Origin: Drosophila pseudoobscura
Lineage: Eukaryota > Arthropoda > Insecta > Diptera > Drosophilidae
DNA length: 64,000 nucleotides
Assembly (NCBI RefSeq): GCF_009870125.1
Contig: NC_046681.1
Location: 24,388,001 to 24,452,000, forward strand
Direction of reading: 5' to 3'
The position numbers were made by a program, and so were the translations under genes. Within the stretch, counting starts at the first letter, position 1. Every line of letters starts with the position of its first letter. Of the stretch, positions 34,110 through 47,080 are shown piece after piece. The notes beneath the pieces are model-generated. The model was not told the origin of the DNA and made no database searches. It saw only the letters and a list, made by a program, of their open reading frames with translations.

Positions 34110-37100
34110 GAACTAGGCCTAGGTTTTTATACTTTTACTTTCATTTCACTCTTGGGGTGGCATTGAATATATTTTAATCTATGCGGCGCTCAGGCATTGA
34201 TTGAAAATAAGGAGTGCATTCCAAGACATGCATTTGAGATACGGAATAGTCTAAGGAATACTTGGAAGAGTCACATATCTAACACCAGAAGTCATAAATC
34301 GTCTTAAAAGCCCAGCAAAGTTATTCCAAAAATGTTACACAAAATATGGAAAAATAGTACTAAGTTTTGTATGCCACAAATATGGAAATATTCCTAGAAA
34401 TATAGTCAGTATATTTACCTGTTGGTTCCGCAATTCTCACGGCGTACAAGAGTGCTGCAGCTGGCGGCTGGTGTGGGTCTGTGAGCTCTACCCGCGATTC
34501 CGGTCCTGGTCCTGGGTGTCTTTTAGTGCCTCAAAGTGCCTGGTAGTGCCGCTCCTCGAAGTTCTGGGCAGCTCTCATCTGGAACGGCAGAGGATATCAA
34601 AAAGATAAGTAACCAAATTCCAAATTGCAGCTCCAACAGGAAATCGCAAAAATATGTATAAAATACCCGAATTGTCGGGCGCGAAGTGGAAACGAGTATC
34701 CGCTAATACACACACATGTACACATACATATATATATGTATATGTGTGAGTGTGTACATTCTTGAGTTTTGCAATGAGAATTTCAAAGTCAAGGTTAAAT
34801 GAAACATTTGCTGTGTTTTCTCTCCCTCTCTTGTTTTGTCTCTGTTTTGGCCTTCGCTTCGTTCCCACTGTCCTGCCCGTGCAAGTGCTGTGTCTGTGTG
34901 TGTGCCTGTGTGTGTGTGTATCTGTGTGGCTGTGTATCTAACAGCCACGCATGCGCGGTTCGCACTGCAGGAGCCGCAGTTGTCGCTGCTTGGTTGTGCT
35001 TCGTGTTCTTCAGGCGGCCTGCCAGACACCGACGACAACAACAACAACAAAGTCGTCGTCGTCGTAGCCTCGGAGTGTCTTCGCTGGCTGTTCACTTGAT
35101 CAAACTCAAGTACAGCGAGGGGCGGAGGAGGGCCCTGGAGGCTTTTGAATACCCTTCCAAGGGGTAGCTGCTGTTTTGGGAGATTTCTAGGGGGCACAGC
35201 AAAAGTATCTTGGGATCAACAAGCCATGGAGATGGGTCTATGGGCGGGCAGCATTCAGGGGGAGATAGATCGGGGGAGAAGTCCGTGGAGGAAGAGAATT
35301 CCAGGGCAAATCCTGCTGCTTTCAAGAGAGTGGATGTTCAAGAGACGCAGCCTTCTCCCAGAAGAAGGAAGACCTCTAGAAGGCTTCCAATTAAGACCCT
35401 GAAGAGCACAGACTCGGGTCCCACAGAGAACTACAGATTGGAGCTGGTTCAAGACTTCTTGAAGAAGACGAAGGGGGATTTTAAAAACTATATAAAATCC
35501 CTGGACTTTCTGCGTCAATATTTTTGGTGATGAAGAGACCAGAAGCCGGCTTAAAAGTAGGATTGAAGCTATATGGAAATACATATGTATGTAGATCTAA
35601 GATTAGAAAGAGTATCTATAAAGTACAGCTAGGAAGTTCCCTCGAAGATGTAGCTCTTTTCCTTCAAAAAGTTACTATCGAAAATAGATCCAAATTAGCT
35701 CAACATATTTTCCCATCTCTTGGTAGCAGAAAAAGGAGAATTCTACAGATTTATCCCAAATTTTAATAGGGCTAGTCTCTAAAGGTCCTTAAGGTCCCCG
35801 CACCTCAAGAGCATCCAAGTTGCGTCTCATTTTGATTCAGAAACTTGTCTTATAAGCACATTTTGAGCCGGGGCTGGCTGTTCTTGGGGCTGGCTACTGG
35901 TGCCGCCGAAATGGATGTCATGTGCAGACGAGGAATGCAATTTTTTGTTTTTGCCAAAATAAAAACCCAATAAAATAAAGTGAAAAGCAGAATGCAACTC
36001 GTTTGGTGATGCAGACAGGGCCCAGACATGGGCAGATGCCGCCCCATTGCCCTCAGGGTAGTCGCAATTGCCCAGGGTTGCCACCTGCAACCGCTGGCTG
36101 TCCGAAAAGGCCGAGAAGTTCAATGCCCCACGCCCCACCCGCACAGCGACTAATACTTTCTCATTACGCCAAATTCCGTGTAAGAGGCCATGACTCGCCC
36201 GAAAACCTTAGAGCTTTGCCAACTGTCCGAATCGATCAGCATTGACGAGGGTCCAGTCCAAGTGCAGGTACAAAGAAATCATTACCTCTGCCAGGGCCAG
36301 GGCCCGTCCCTCCTTCGTGGTCGAAATTGTGGGGAGAGAAGATGTGTAATGCAGCACTGCCACGTGAGAGCATTGAGTACTTGGATTTGTGATGATCTGA
36401 CTGGGATATGGCGATATACAATAAATATTGTATATATACTATACCATAGTCGGTGGTGCAGAGGTAGGGAAAAGACCCTATTAGACCCAGTAGAACCAGT
36501 AGAGTAGAGAAACCCAACCCCCCTATTTGCACTCCCCACTGTACCGCACTGTGATCTATACACATATATGAACACATATGTACATATTCTCCCTCACGGC
36601 AGAAGCCAATCCGCGATCGCCCTCACGATCTGTCGCGAGATCCCTGGTATTAGGCCACGTCTTCGGCTTCGACTTCGTGCCGCCTGCCCTTGAATTTAGT
36701 CTCTTCTATCGTCTTAGAATAGATCTTCAGTCCGACACAGGCTTGAAGGTAGCCCCCGCGTCTTGTATCGATCTTGAGGCGATCCTCTATCGCTAATCAT
36801 AACTCTAGGGCTAAGCCATCCGCACACCTTTGTCAGGTACACTGTAATTTATACCACAATAAACTTCTCAAATACGGAACCCAACAATCATCGAATTATC
36901 TTTAAATAGAACGCAATCAACGATGCTGAAAACGTTTAGTAGCTCAACAAATACGAGTATTGATATCCTTTCTAATACAGAATTAACCACAAAGAATCAG
37001 AAGCAACGGAAATCCTCCTAGAATCCCTGATGTGACTGTTTTCCAGCACTGCGTTCTTTTCGAACACTGCAGACCCATGATGCCAATGTATTAGGTAGTC

Positions 37101-39089
37101 CTCTCCCACAAAGCGCTCTCTTTTCGGGGGTCTTTGTACTGCTCTCTCTCACCAAACACGACGCCCTCAGTAGGGCTTACCGTAAAATAAGACCCCAAAG
37201 AGAGGGAGTGGACCTAGTAATCGATTTATCTGTAGCCTAGGGAGCTGCTTAATCTTTGCCCACAATAAAACTCCCTTTACCATAAAGTAGGTCTTTAAGT
37301 CTTTAAGTTTTAGCCATAAGTCATTCAATGACAAACAGATTTACACACGAAACATATGCAGATGTCTGAGTGCTGTGCTGCTCTGTGCTGTGGACTCATA
37401 AAAAGGTTTATTGAATAAAGTTGATTGTTCATCAAATACTTGCAGCTCTCCCGCATTGAATACAAACTACTGGCGCAGCCTTGAAGCGAACGCAGGACAG
37501 TGGAATGCAGTGGACCCTTGACTGACACTCCAGTCTCCACTGTACTCTCGGTTTGTACTCTTAATGCGTTCCCTGTAATTATATTTCGAGCCCGAAGAGC
37601 CATTTGCAGGGATTGAAAAGAATATTGGGTCTGGGTCTGGGTCTGGGCCTGGAAATATTTCCGCTGTCCGTCGACATGTTCGTCCTGCATGTTAAGTGAG
37701 CTTTATATTAATTTTATAATTCATAATTGCATCCATGTTGCGCGAATTTCTGAGCCCAAACGCAATGGAATTTAATTAAGTTAACCCTGCAGGTGCCGAT
37801 GGTCTTTCGTATGAAGTATATATTGGATGCCCTGCCCTCCAAGAGGGTATTCCGATTTGGCACAGCAGATCGGAGACCTTTTCTTCGTACAGGTAGCAGG
37901 GGTGGATCCTCAAGGGTATCTCAGCCTTCGGTTTCCTCCACTCGATGGTGTTTTTTTCCTCTTTCGAATGCCTTTAGGAGGCACTCGTCGTGCATTCTGA
38001 TTAGTCACAGGCATCGAGAGTATTTCGGAGTACAAGTACGGAAACTTCCGTTGTGATTGCACTGGAATTCGATTAAAAGATCCCCTGCATTAAACCCCCA
38101 GCCTAGAACAAACAAATTGAATGTGTTATCGGGCAGAGCGAGTTTACTTTAACATCTTGACACCCCCAGATGCCGGTTGTGGCCTCCTTTCAGGCTCGTA
38201 CCGAGACGAGAGTTTATGGCCAAAATGATGGCTGGCTGAGACGGATGCCTGAAAGGGGGGCTGGCCAGCAGAGTGCTGGATGGCCACAGGCATCGCATCG
38301 CATCGCATCGCATGCTGAGTCAGATGGGGTCCAAGTGCATGGAGGATCTGTGTGGATCTGTCGAGGATGGATGGACGTGGAAGCTTGCACTTATTAATGC
38401 TTAATAAATGGCATTTCATTTCTTATTATTCCCGGACTCGTGTTGGAGGATTTTATTGCACTGCCTCTGCCGCTGCCGCTGCCTCAGCCGCTGCCTCTGC
38501 CTCTGTTGTTGTCGTTGTTAATGCGAGTCGATATATTGGCCATGACTAAGGATGCAGATGCACGAAGAGCGAGAGTCGAGCGTCGAGAGCCAGACAGTCG
38601 GCCTGCCCAGTCCTCGTATGCTGTATGCTAAAGTAATTATTTCATTTGAGCCAACAATGAGGCTGCAACTCTGATGTGGTTATTGTGGCCGATGCTGATG
38701 CTTCTCTGGTTCTGGTTCTGTTTCTGGCTTCGCTTTGAGCGACTGGGATGGATGATTGACGAGTGGAAATTAAAGAAGCTGGCGGCTGGACAGTTCAGTT
38801 CAGTTCCACTCGCAATCGCTGCACTAAAACAGCTTTTTAGCGGCCACAGAGCTTGAGATGCGAGCGCGCGCATCTTTTAACGACTCGCGTTGTCTGTTCA
38901 TTTTTTTTTTCTTAAAGTACTTGGAATGTAAATGAAGCGGGTGTCGCTGTCGGCCTGTTTCGAGGTCACGCCAGTGGTCATTGCACCCACGCACGGCGCA
39001 CTTTTACGATTCCGAGATACAAATGTAGCATTTCCTTTTGGGCGTGCACTTTTTTAATTTCAAATTTCCCCTTTGCGCGCCTAAGTATT
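34110..39089. other. Intergenic, no supported gene
   Basis: This stretch has CA/GT runs near 34705-34760 and 34893-34925, a CAA/GTC-rich patch at 35030-35065 and a hairpin at 37116-37204. Several open frames (for example plus 35240-35530) lack family resemblance. Around 36590-36890 the sequence is compositionally distinct and ends in a poly(A)-signal-like CAATAAAC, possibly a solo LTR, but no direct target repeat was found. Confidence 0.35.
37116..37204. other. Hairpin-forming inverted repeat
   Basis: CTCTCTTT..GGGGTCTT (37116-37134) pairs with AAGACCCCAAAGAGAG (37189-37204). This gives two 8-bp helices separated by a 3-base bulge, with a loop of about 54 bases. Function unknown. Confidence 0.55.
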
Positions 39090-39278
39090 TATCGGTCTAT
39101 CGACATGCGCACGCCGCTGCTAGTATTTTTGGTATTTTCGGAAACGCGCTTTGGTGTTATCCCACAACGCGCTAGGCCATTTGCAGTTTTTTCGGGCAAA
39201 CATCGGACCTACGACGCGAAATTTTTGCAAACTATTAAATTTTAATCAATTAAATCGGAAGTACGCCATATTGCAAAG
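39090..39278 (+). promoter_or_regulatory. Promoter and 5' leader of the 264-residue gene
   Basis: ATTTATCGGTCTATCGACA at 39088-39106 has DRE-like (ATCGA) half sites. It is followed by TAGTATTTTTGGTATTTT, both seen often at Drosophila housekeeping promoters. The leader probably ends at the donor AAAG|GTTGGT at 39278-39279. Confidence 0.45.
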
Positions 39279-39339
39279 GTTGGTAATGGTTGAGACCTGC
39301 CGACAGCTGAGGGCTTATGGATTCCTTGTCTTTTCATAG
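39279..39339 (+). other. 61-base intron in the 5' UTR
   Basis: A donor GTTGGTAATG and an acceptor CTTTTCATAG directly abut the ATG at 39340. The length is the modal size of Drosophila introns. Confidence 0.6.
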
Positions 39340-40134
39340 ATGCAGCAGCAGCCTGGAACCCCCGGCGCACCCAACAACAGTGCAGCCTCGACCACGACGT
39401 CTTCCGGCGGGGACTGGGCGTCGCGCGGATGCAATACACCTGGATGCACAGTGTCCACCGTTGTGGAGAAGACCAAGCGCAAGTGCTCGCAGTTCGTGTC
39501 GTCGCCGTACGTGATGCCCAAGCCGGTGCTCGTCAACGGCACCACATCGGTGTTCCAGGTGGGGGGGGAGATGGCCAAGATGGTCGATATTCCATCGATT
39601 TCCAATGCCAGTGGCGGAGATTGCGGCAAGCCCATCTATCGCATCAAGCCGGGCACCCATGCCCACGTGATAAACTTTGTGCTCATCGACGAGGGCTCCG
39701 ATTCGCTGGAGAAGGCCATGTCGGGCGACCAGGAGGCCATGCGCATGGTGATCGACTCCCAGCGTGAGTCCGCCATCGGCAAGCTGAACAAAATGGTGGC
39801 CTGCCACCGGGGTGCGGCTGTGGCGGCCAAACCAACCAGCCAGCCTCCCCCTCAGCCAGCCACTCCGGCGGCCAGCCACGTGCACGTGACTACGCCACAG
39901 ATTCATCCAGACTTTTCGATTGCCAGTGTCGAGGGTGCTGTGCCCTTTACCGGCGCTGCCAAAAAACCAGCCGCCGCACCAACAGTGGCCCCAGCCCGCG
40001 CCCAAGCCCGCGCCCCCGCCCCCACAGCAGTGGCCAGCCATCCAACGCCCAACTCAACTCTGGGCCGCCTGCAGGCCGAAGGTCTACAGCTGCGTCGCAC
40101 TGTCACGCTTCTGGAGGAGGCCCCGCGCCGCTAA
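39340..40134 (+). CDS. Unrecognised 264-residue protein
   Basis: I do not recognise this family. The frame has strong Drosophila coding character (GC-rich third positions), a real ATG right after a splice acceptor, and a poly(A) signal 350 bases past the TAA. Residues 26-52 contain a cysteine-bearing segment (C31, C36, C49) that could bind metal, but no standard zinc finger is evident. Residues about 50-155 look like a folded, conserved core (SPYVMPKPVLVNGTTSVFQV; HVINFVLIDEGSDSLEKAMS). Residues 156-235 are Ala/Pro-rich and probably disordered. The C-terminus ends in a short amphipathic stretch (LGRLQAEGLQLRRTVTLLEE). No signal peptide or membrane segment is seen. DRE-like promoter elements suggest broad expression. 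Confidence 0.75.
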   Translation: MQQQPGTPGAPNNSAASTTTSSGGDWASRGCNTPGCTVSTVVEKTKRKCSQFVSSPYVMPKPVLVNGTTSVFQVGGEMAKMVDIPSISNASGGDCGKPIYRIKPGTHAHVINFVLIDEGSDSLEKAMSGDQEAMRMVIDSQRESAIGKLNKMVACHRGAAVAAKPTSQPPPQPATPAASHVHVTTPQIHPDFSIASVEGAVPFTGAAKKPAAAPTVAPARAQARAPAPTAVASHPTPNSTLGRLQAEGLQLRRTVTLLEEAPRR

Positions 40135-40485
40135 AACCCTAGTCTAAACACTAAGCCTATTCCAAGATATGCCCAGATAGATAAGTAGCCAAGTCAAGCC
40201 TGACTAAAGTCCAAAGATGGCATAATTTTAAGATGTGTCCCTGTCACTCTTCCTATCAAAATTCATTTATATTTTTTCGTATTAATCTTGTTACTCTGCG
40301 AATGACTTTCGGCGCCTTTCAATTTGTTTCCCGGTCTGATGTGGGTCTTCTCCACATTCGCCATGGACTGTTAGGATGGTTGGGATTAAATGCCCGCCAT
40401 TATAGTTATAAGAACTCCCAAGAGATGTGTTTCCTGTTACATTGATCAACGAATATTTGCTATTTGTAATCGAATTTTTTTTTTG

Positions 40486-40491
40486 AATAAA
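40486..40491 (+). terminator. Poly(A) signal of the 264-residue gene
   Basis: AATAAA follows a T-rich stretch about 350 bases after the stop codon. Confidence 0.6.
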
Positions 40492-43400
40492 GTTAACCAT
40501 TGAGAAAAGATCACTCTTTCAAAGGCTTTGCCTATCTTTTAAAGTGCCTTTTGGGTATCGAATGAGATATTAATTTCTGGCAGGCAAACCACCAAAACTT
40601 CAAAGCAATGAGGTTCAGGACTGGAGCCGCAGCCAGGCCAGCCGGCACAGGCGGTGTGCGGTCCCCCGATTCCTGGAAAGGTTTCACCAGTCTGGAGCTG
40701 CAAGAGGGCTGCGGGGGGAAGCGGTATTAAGCCAACTGGCCAACAACTGCTCCAGGGCCATTTCTGCAATGGCGTGGTCGGTGTTTGTCTTAGGGTTAGG
40801 CAAAAAGTACGCAAAAACCGGGCAGACGCCATTTTCTCCGATGTGAACGCGTGTGGGGGTGGGGGCAAAGACAAGAGTGGGATCTCAAGGGGCCGTAAAT
40901 GTGGCATTTTATGTGTCATCAACGACAGCGTCGGTGGCGGCGCTCGGACCGAGGCGAAAACTTTGCAATCGAACGTAAATTAATTTTTATTGCCGGCAAA
41001 TGCTGCGTCTGCATCGCAGAGTCGCCACCAGAGGGAAGGTAAAACCCAAACCCAAGGTCTGTACATGGGGCATGTACTTGGGGGCATGCGATGGGGCCTG
41101 GAGTTGGCGAGTTTTTGGGGAAATAAGAGATAGAAAAGAGCATCTTCTAATGGAATATTGTACCTAAATATTCATTTATATGTTCTTCTAGGAAGAAGCC
41201 TTCAATGTGGGATTATAATATCCCATCGTACGGCTATAGAGATCACATTTTCAAGGATCCTTTGCTCCCATCTAAACTCCAATTGTGGCCTCTGAAACAC
41301 CAGCCCGCTCTGGGGATTATCTCTCTTCTAGAAATCCTTGAAATATCCCGCCCATGCATTACCTCTACAGATATGATACCCGGCGATAAGTAAACATATA
41401 AATTTGTATATCCACAGCCTCCAAGAAGAGTGGCCAACAGGTAGAGGACGGTATAGATCTGGCCAGGACAGGACACAATTGTGGGGACACGGCGGCAGAA
41501 TCAAATTCGTTGCGCGGTGCCACGAAGTGAACTGATCCTCGCCGGGCTGTATAAAAAGTAACGAATGTGCGCAATAATAAAAATCATTAAAATAAAAATG
41601 TTTATGAGAAGGCATAAACACGACTTTATGGAGGGAGCCACGCGGGCAGGGACGGGGGAAGGGGTCGGCACTGGGACCGAGACCGATGTTGGGGCACTTG
41701 ATGGCGATGGCCGCTGGACTGGGGACGGAGGACGGAGCCAGAGGCAGCAGCATAAAGAGGCCAGAGGAGCGCAGAGAGTGTCAATGGGCAAAAGTATCTG
41801 GGCATTTGTTTCGCTCAAAGGACAGACACGCACACAGAGAAATACAGATGCAAGAACTGTGATCTGTCTAGATAATATACCGACTAGGGGATGCCCACTG
41901 ATCGGGTGGGTTTTCATAACAGTGAGAATTGGTAATGGAAACTGTAGAAATACAGGAAAATTCTGATATTCATTTGAAGTGGAACGAATCTCCGAGAGAT
42001 ATGATTTTTCGGTGGATAGATACATAATCTCTACCTTAGGTTTGTACTAGAGCCTTTTCGACTTGGATAGGGGTATGGAAATCCTAAGAAAACCCCTATA
42101 TATCGTTTGAAATAGAGTATACTTTTATGGCAGACTTTTTAAAGACAATATTTAGACCTTTTATCGTTTAAAAAATTGTAAAAATAATCGAATAAGGTTA
42201 CGCTTATTAAAATAAATCTATCTGATAGAAAATTGAATATTTTATCGGTTAAAATTATTTTTCTTTAGAAAATGTCGATGGAAAAGCTCTTAAATCGGCA
42301 GTAAACCGAGAAGCTACTGCCGTGCCAACACTTAAGTCCTGGACTGTACCTCCAAACGCCTTACTCCTTCTTTAAGCTATAAGATTCATCCGATCTTGAT
42401 GATTATTCAAAGATCTATAAATTATAGCCGAATAAATGACTCCACCAAAGACAAGCTTCACATCTTTAAAACCGTGAGTACCATAGCTTCTTCTCGATTC
42501 CCAAAATGATATTCCGAAACCTTGAATCAAGTCTTCGACGTGCTTTGTCCCATCTTTGACACAATATACCCTTCCTCTGTACTACTAGGAGGTAGCACTC
42601 GGAGGCAGACAGCGAAGCCAGTCGGGGATTGGGATGCTAACTCATTTTGGCGGCGGCTGCCGTGGCTGCGGCTTCGACTGCTTCTGCTTCTGCTTTTGCT
42701 GCTGCTGCGTCTCTCCTGCGCCGGGACAGTCATGTGATGAGCACCGGGGAGGCAGCATGGGAGACCAGACCAGGCTCCAGCTTCGGGCTGTGGCTGAGAA
42801 GCAGGCGCAGGCGCTCGGCTCAAAAATAATTTGCAATTTCTTGGAAATACTCACTTTTGTGCTGCCTGCGTTGACGTCGTCGTCGTCGACGTCGTCGACG
42901 TCGTCGTCGCTGGCGCAGCTTCTCAAGAACCTTTAATGGAGCGGCAGAGGGGGGGTGGAGGGGGAGGGGAAGCGAAGGTGGCCGTAATGAAAATTAAAAT
43001 ACGAAACACTCAGGCAAAGGTCGCGGGACAGGACTGGACTGGAGAGGAGCCAGGAGCCAATGAGCGGGTACAGCGGGTACCCCCTGTCCCCCCTGCCCCC
43101 TGTCCCCCCCGCCCCCTTGTCTCTGTCAACAGTTGGGTCCACTCTTCGTCCCTCTCGCTGCGGCTTTCGGGTGAGTCCGCTTGGTCGGATTGCTTGTCGT
43201 TATCTTGTCATGTCAAAATGGTCTTACGAAAATGTATCTTTTGTATTCCAAGTGCAAATGAGCAGCACAGATACAAAACAACATACTCCAGCTATACCCC
43301 GCAACTCTTTGAAGATCCCCCCACCCCCCACTCCCCACTCCCCACTAAATCCGCATCAGCATTTTGTTTCGCGTCTCCTTTTGATACCTGGTTTTTTCGA

Positions 43401-43744
43401 GTGTTCGAGAGGGTATGATGGGATGCACACTGGGCGGCATTGATGGGGGGGTTTTGGATAGTATTGGTACTAGTACTAGTAATACTATTTAGTACTATTA
43501 TTAGTACTATTATTAGTATTATTATATGTAGTACTATTGGTACTCTGAAGAGGAGTTTTGTGGCCTTTTTTTGAGGCCTGCTCGAATCAATTTGGTGCTT
43601 AATTTATGGACTCTGGAAAAATCAGAGCTGTATCAACAATTTTGAAGATATTGAACACCAATAGATATTGTATCTTATGTACACAAATTCGTTTTGATTG
43701 GATAGTAATTACAGATGGAATCAACAATAGTTTGTTTGAACAAT

Positions 43745-44165
43745 ATAGAAATATAGAATAAATATATAGAAAAATATGGTTCAATTAAGAAAAATATAGA
43801 AATATATAGAAAAACATTGAAAAATTTAGATATTTAACATATTGAAAAATTATAAAGAAATATATAGAAAATTATAGAAAAACATTGAAAAATGTACAAA
43901 AAATATAGAAACATATAGAAATATAGAAAAAATATATAGAAAAACTATAGAAATATATATAGAAAAAATGTATAGAAAAAATATATAGAAAAAATATAAA
44001 GAAAAACATTGAATATGTAGAGAATATATATTAACATATAGAAATACAAAAAAAAATATAGAAAAAATATGAAAAAAAAATATAAAAAATTATAGAAAAT
44101 ATTGATAAAGGTAGAAAAATATAGAAATATAAAAAAATATAGAAAAAAATATTTATGAAAAAAAT
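43745..44165. repeat. Degenerate ATAGAAAA-type A/T repeat block
   Basis: More than 400 bases are built almost only from variants of TATAGAAAAA and CATTGAAAAA units. The strand is strongly purine-rich. Confidence 0.8.
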
Positions 44166-46924
44166 TTATAAAAAAAATTGATACTGCTTGTTGCTTGATC
44201 CTAAATATCCAATAAAATCTGAGCATAATTACAGCCATTACAATAATTATATCATAATATATTATATGATTATTTTATATTATATAATTAATCTATATCA
44301 TATTATTTATATTTTTATATATCCAATTAATGGGTATTTTCTGTGTCGCATCCTCGACTCCCATAGCATTCCTACTTGTGATTTCTTTCGATTTTTATTT
44401 GTTTTGTTCACTCGCAATTTTTATGCCTTTATTGTGTTTACTTTTTGCCTTTGCCTTCGCCGTCGCCGTCGCCTTCGAGGTTTTCTGCAAATGCTTTTAA
44501 GACTTGAAGACTTTTCAGTTTGTAGTTGAGCGTACAAATTTGTGCCCGGCTCTGGACCCCACCCCCCTCACCAGGGACCCGGGCCAGGAACAGGATCGTA
44601 AGTGTATCCGTGCGCGTGTGTTGGTGGGGTGCGTGTATCTGTGTATCTTTTGCTGAGACTGCGACTGAGGCCTGATGCTGATGATGACACAACATGAAAA
44701 GGTAAAACACGCTGAAAAATATTAAATACGCTACGTCGCTGCCTTTTGACAGCGGACGTAAATTTGCTTTTGCCTGCTCAGCCCCTGCCCCTGCCCCTGC
44801 CCCCCCACCCCTGGATGCCGGGGGACTGTTTAATTGCACATGAGATCGGTGGCAAGTGTGGGACCCGGACCGGACCTCTCAGGATCTCCTGGCAATTAAA
44901 ATAGAGTGTAAGTTAAGGATGCATAAAACGCTCATCTTTATTGTCAAGCCACCCCCCCCACCCTCACCCAGGCTCCACCGATTCCCCGATTCCCCAGAGG
45001 CCATAATGCTTAGTCGGGAGTAGTTTCTGTTTCAGGGAATCGAGATCAACGGATAAGTAGCCATCTGACTTGCTCTTATACCGTCTGAGATATGCTCTTG
45101 GGGGCCTCCTTTGAACCAGTTTGCTTCGATCTAGGCGTACAGGCCCCTCTGTACCCTTTTGAAAAAGGGAAAAGGGGGCCAGCTTTTGCTGAAATATATA
45201 AGATATAGATTCCCAAGTGAAACGCACTGTTTCTTGGGCTTAAGGATGTCATTATGGCACCTATAAATCAACAGAATTTTGCTCATTTCCTTCATGTGTC
45301 ATGTGGGACAACAAACAGTCCGGCGAAAGGGGGGGATCTGTGTCAAATGAAGTTAATTAAATTCTGAATGTGGCGCACAAACAATCCCAAATCCAATCCC
45401 ATGTGCAGATGAAGTTGAAATCAAATCTTGCATATCGCCGCCCTCACACAGACTTCACACCAGCCCCACAGCCTCCCCCCGCCCCAGAGCCCCCCAGTCC
45501 CAGAGCCTCAAGAATACAAAGAAAAAAAGAAGCATATGCGAACGGGTTTAGAAGCTTTGGAGCTTGCTCCCATTTCCCACAATTGTTGCCATAGAGGGGT
45601 TTGGGGGGGGCAACAATATCGTTTCCTGCAGTGCCCCACAAAGCGAAATCCTCATCAACAACAAGCAGGCAGTAGTCGAGGCGTGGCATACCCTCTACAC
45701 AAGGAGGATGTGCTTCTCAGTGCACAAAATATGTGCTCATCAAACACCTGCCATACCCTCGGGCCGAGTAGAGGGTATCTGGCGTCTGGCGGCATCGTCC
45801 TACCGCATTCTAAGTTCTATTGGCACAAAGACCGAGTTTCGCCCACAGATACGCGTATCTGTTAGATACAATTCGCATACAGTTGCACGCTGGAGCGTCT
45901 GGTGGCGAAACTCGTTTTCTGATCTGGGCCCTGGGCCCTGGGCCACTCTCTCCCGCTACCCCCCGCTCCCCCCGCGTGTCCCTGTGTGTGTGTGTAGCGC
46001 CTGCTGCTGCCTTTTTCAAGGTCGATCTGCCTGTCGTCGTCGTCGTCTGTATCTTCTTCTGCAGAATTTGCTCAATGTTTTGCCATATCTCAAGCGACTC
46101 TAACGACTAGGCAGCCCCCGTGGACCCGTGGCCCCTTGGCCCCGTCTCCTGGCATTGTAATCTGGTGCCATTCCATTCCTTTCCATTGCTGTTTTCTGCT
46201 CATTGCAGTCCAAATTTGTTCAGACATTTACTCCCGCTCTGTGGCCGTGCAAGAAATAAAAAATCATTTTTACGATGCCCCTCGAATCTCTGAGTATCTC
46301 TCAGTGTGTGTGTGTGTGTGTGTGCCTGGTGCAACATTTCGCGCTGCAGGCCATGAGGCTTGACTGCTGCTGCTGCTGCTGCTGCTGTTTCCTGTTTACC
46401 GACGCCACTCGTCCTCGGGCCTGCTGACTCACTGCCATTGAATGCTCAACGCCTTTCCGCAGTCCTGACTTTCGCAGCCCTGCCAATTCCTGCCAATTCC
46501 GATTCCGATTCAGTGGCACTGGCAGTGGCCCATCTTGGCCATCCTTTTGTGCAGTAGCTGGAGCTGGAGCTGGCGCTGGAGCTGCGGCCAAACTAATTCC
46601 GATTGCATCTGCGAGTTTTCTCATTAACGATCAGACAACTCCCTGCACATTATTCACCAGCTTCGCAGGAAAACTTTCGTGACTAACTAAAAGTTATGGC
46701 CTGAGAAATTGTTGGCCCGAGAGAGGGAGAGGGGAAGGGGTTTGCCTGGGGAATGCATGAATGAATGGCAACAAGGGAAATTGGCGATTCCTTGTAGGAC
46801 TTCAAAACAAGTCTTCAAAAGTCGCATGGAAAGATTGTTCCACCAAAAGACAAGGAGATGTCCGCAAAAGTTGAGAGTCAAGCGAAATAAATATATTCTC
46901 GCTCACTAAATAATAAATAGTTAA

Positions 46925-47080
46925 GAAAAATAATAATAATAATAATAATTATATTCATAATAATAATATTTATAATAATAATAATAAGCGCTAGGATAGA
47001 GCATGAAAAAAAATATAAAATATATAACTATATAATAATAATAATGAAAATAAATAATAATAATGATTATAATAATAAAT
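46925..47080. repeat. AAT-rich microsatellite block
   Basis: Repeated AATAATAAT runs are interrupted by TTAT and a short unique stretch. Confidence 0.75.

Noticed and set aside
36590-36890. Solo LTR
   Set aside because: TG...CA ends and a poly(A)-like signal can be imagined, but no target duplication or second copy was found.
42831-43418. 195-codon plus-strand frame
   Set aside because: It is driven by the GTC tract and C-rich low complexity, and no domain is visible.
46301-46624. 107-codon minus-strand frame with poly-Gln
   Set aside because: It has an ATG, but the content is mostly microsatellite translation (Ala/Pro, Gln, Thr-His) and there is no splice or promoter context.
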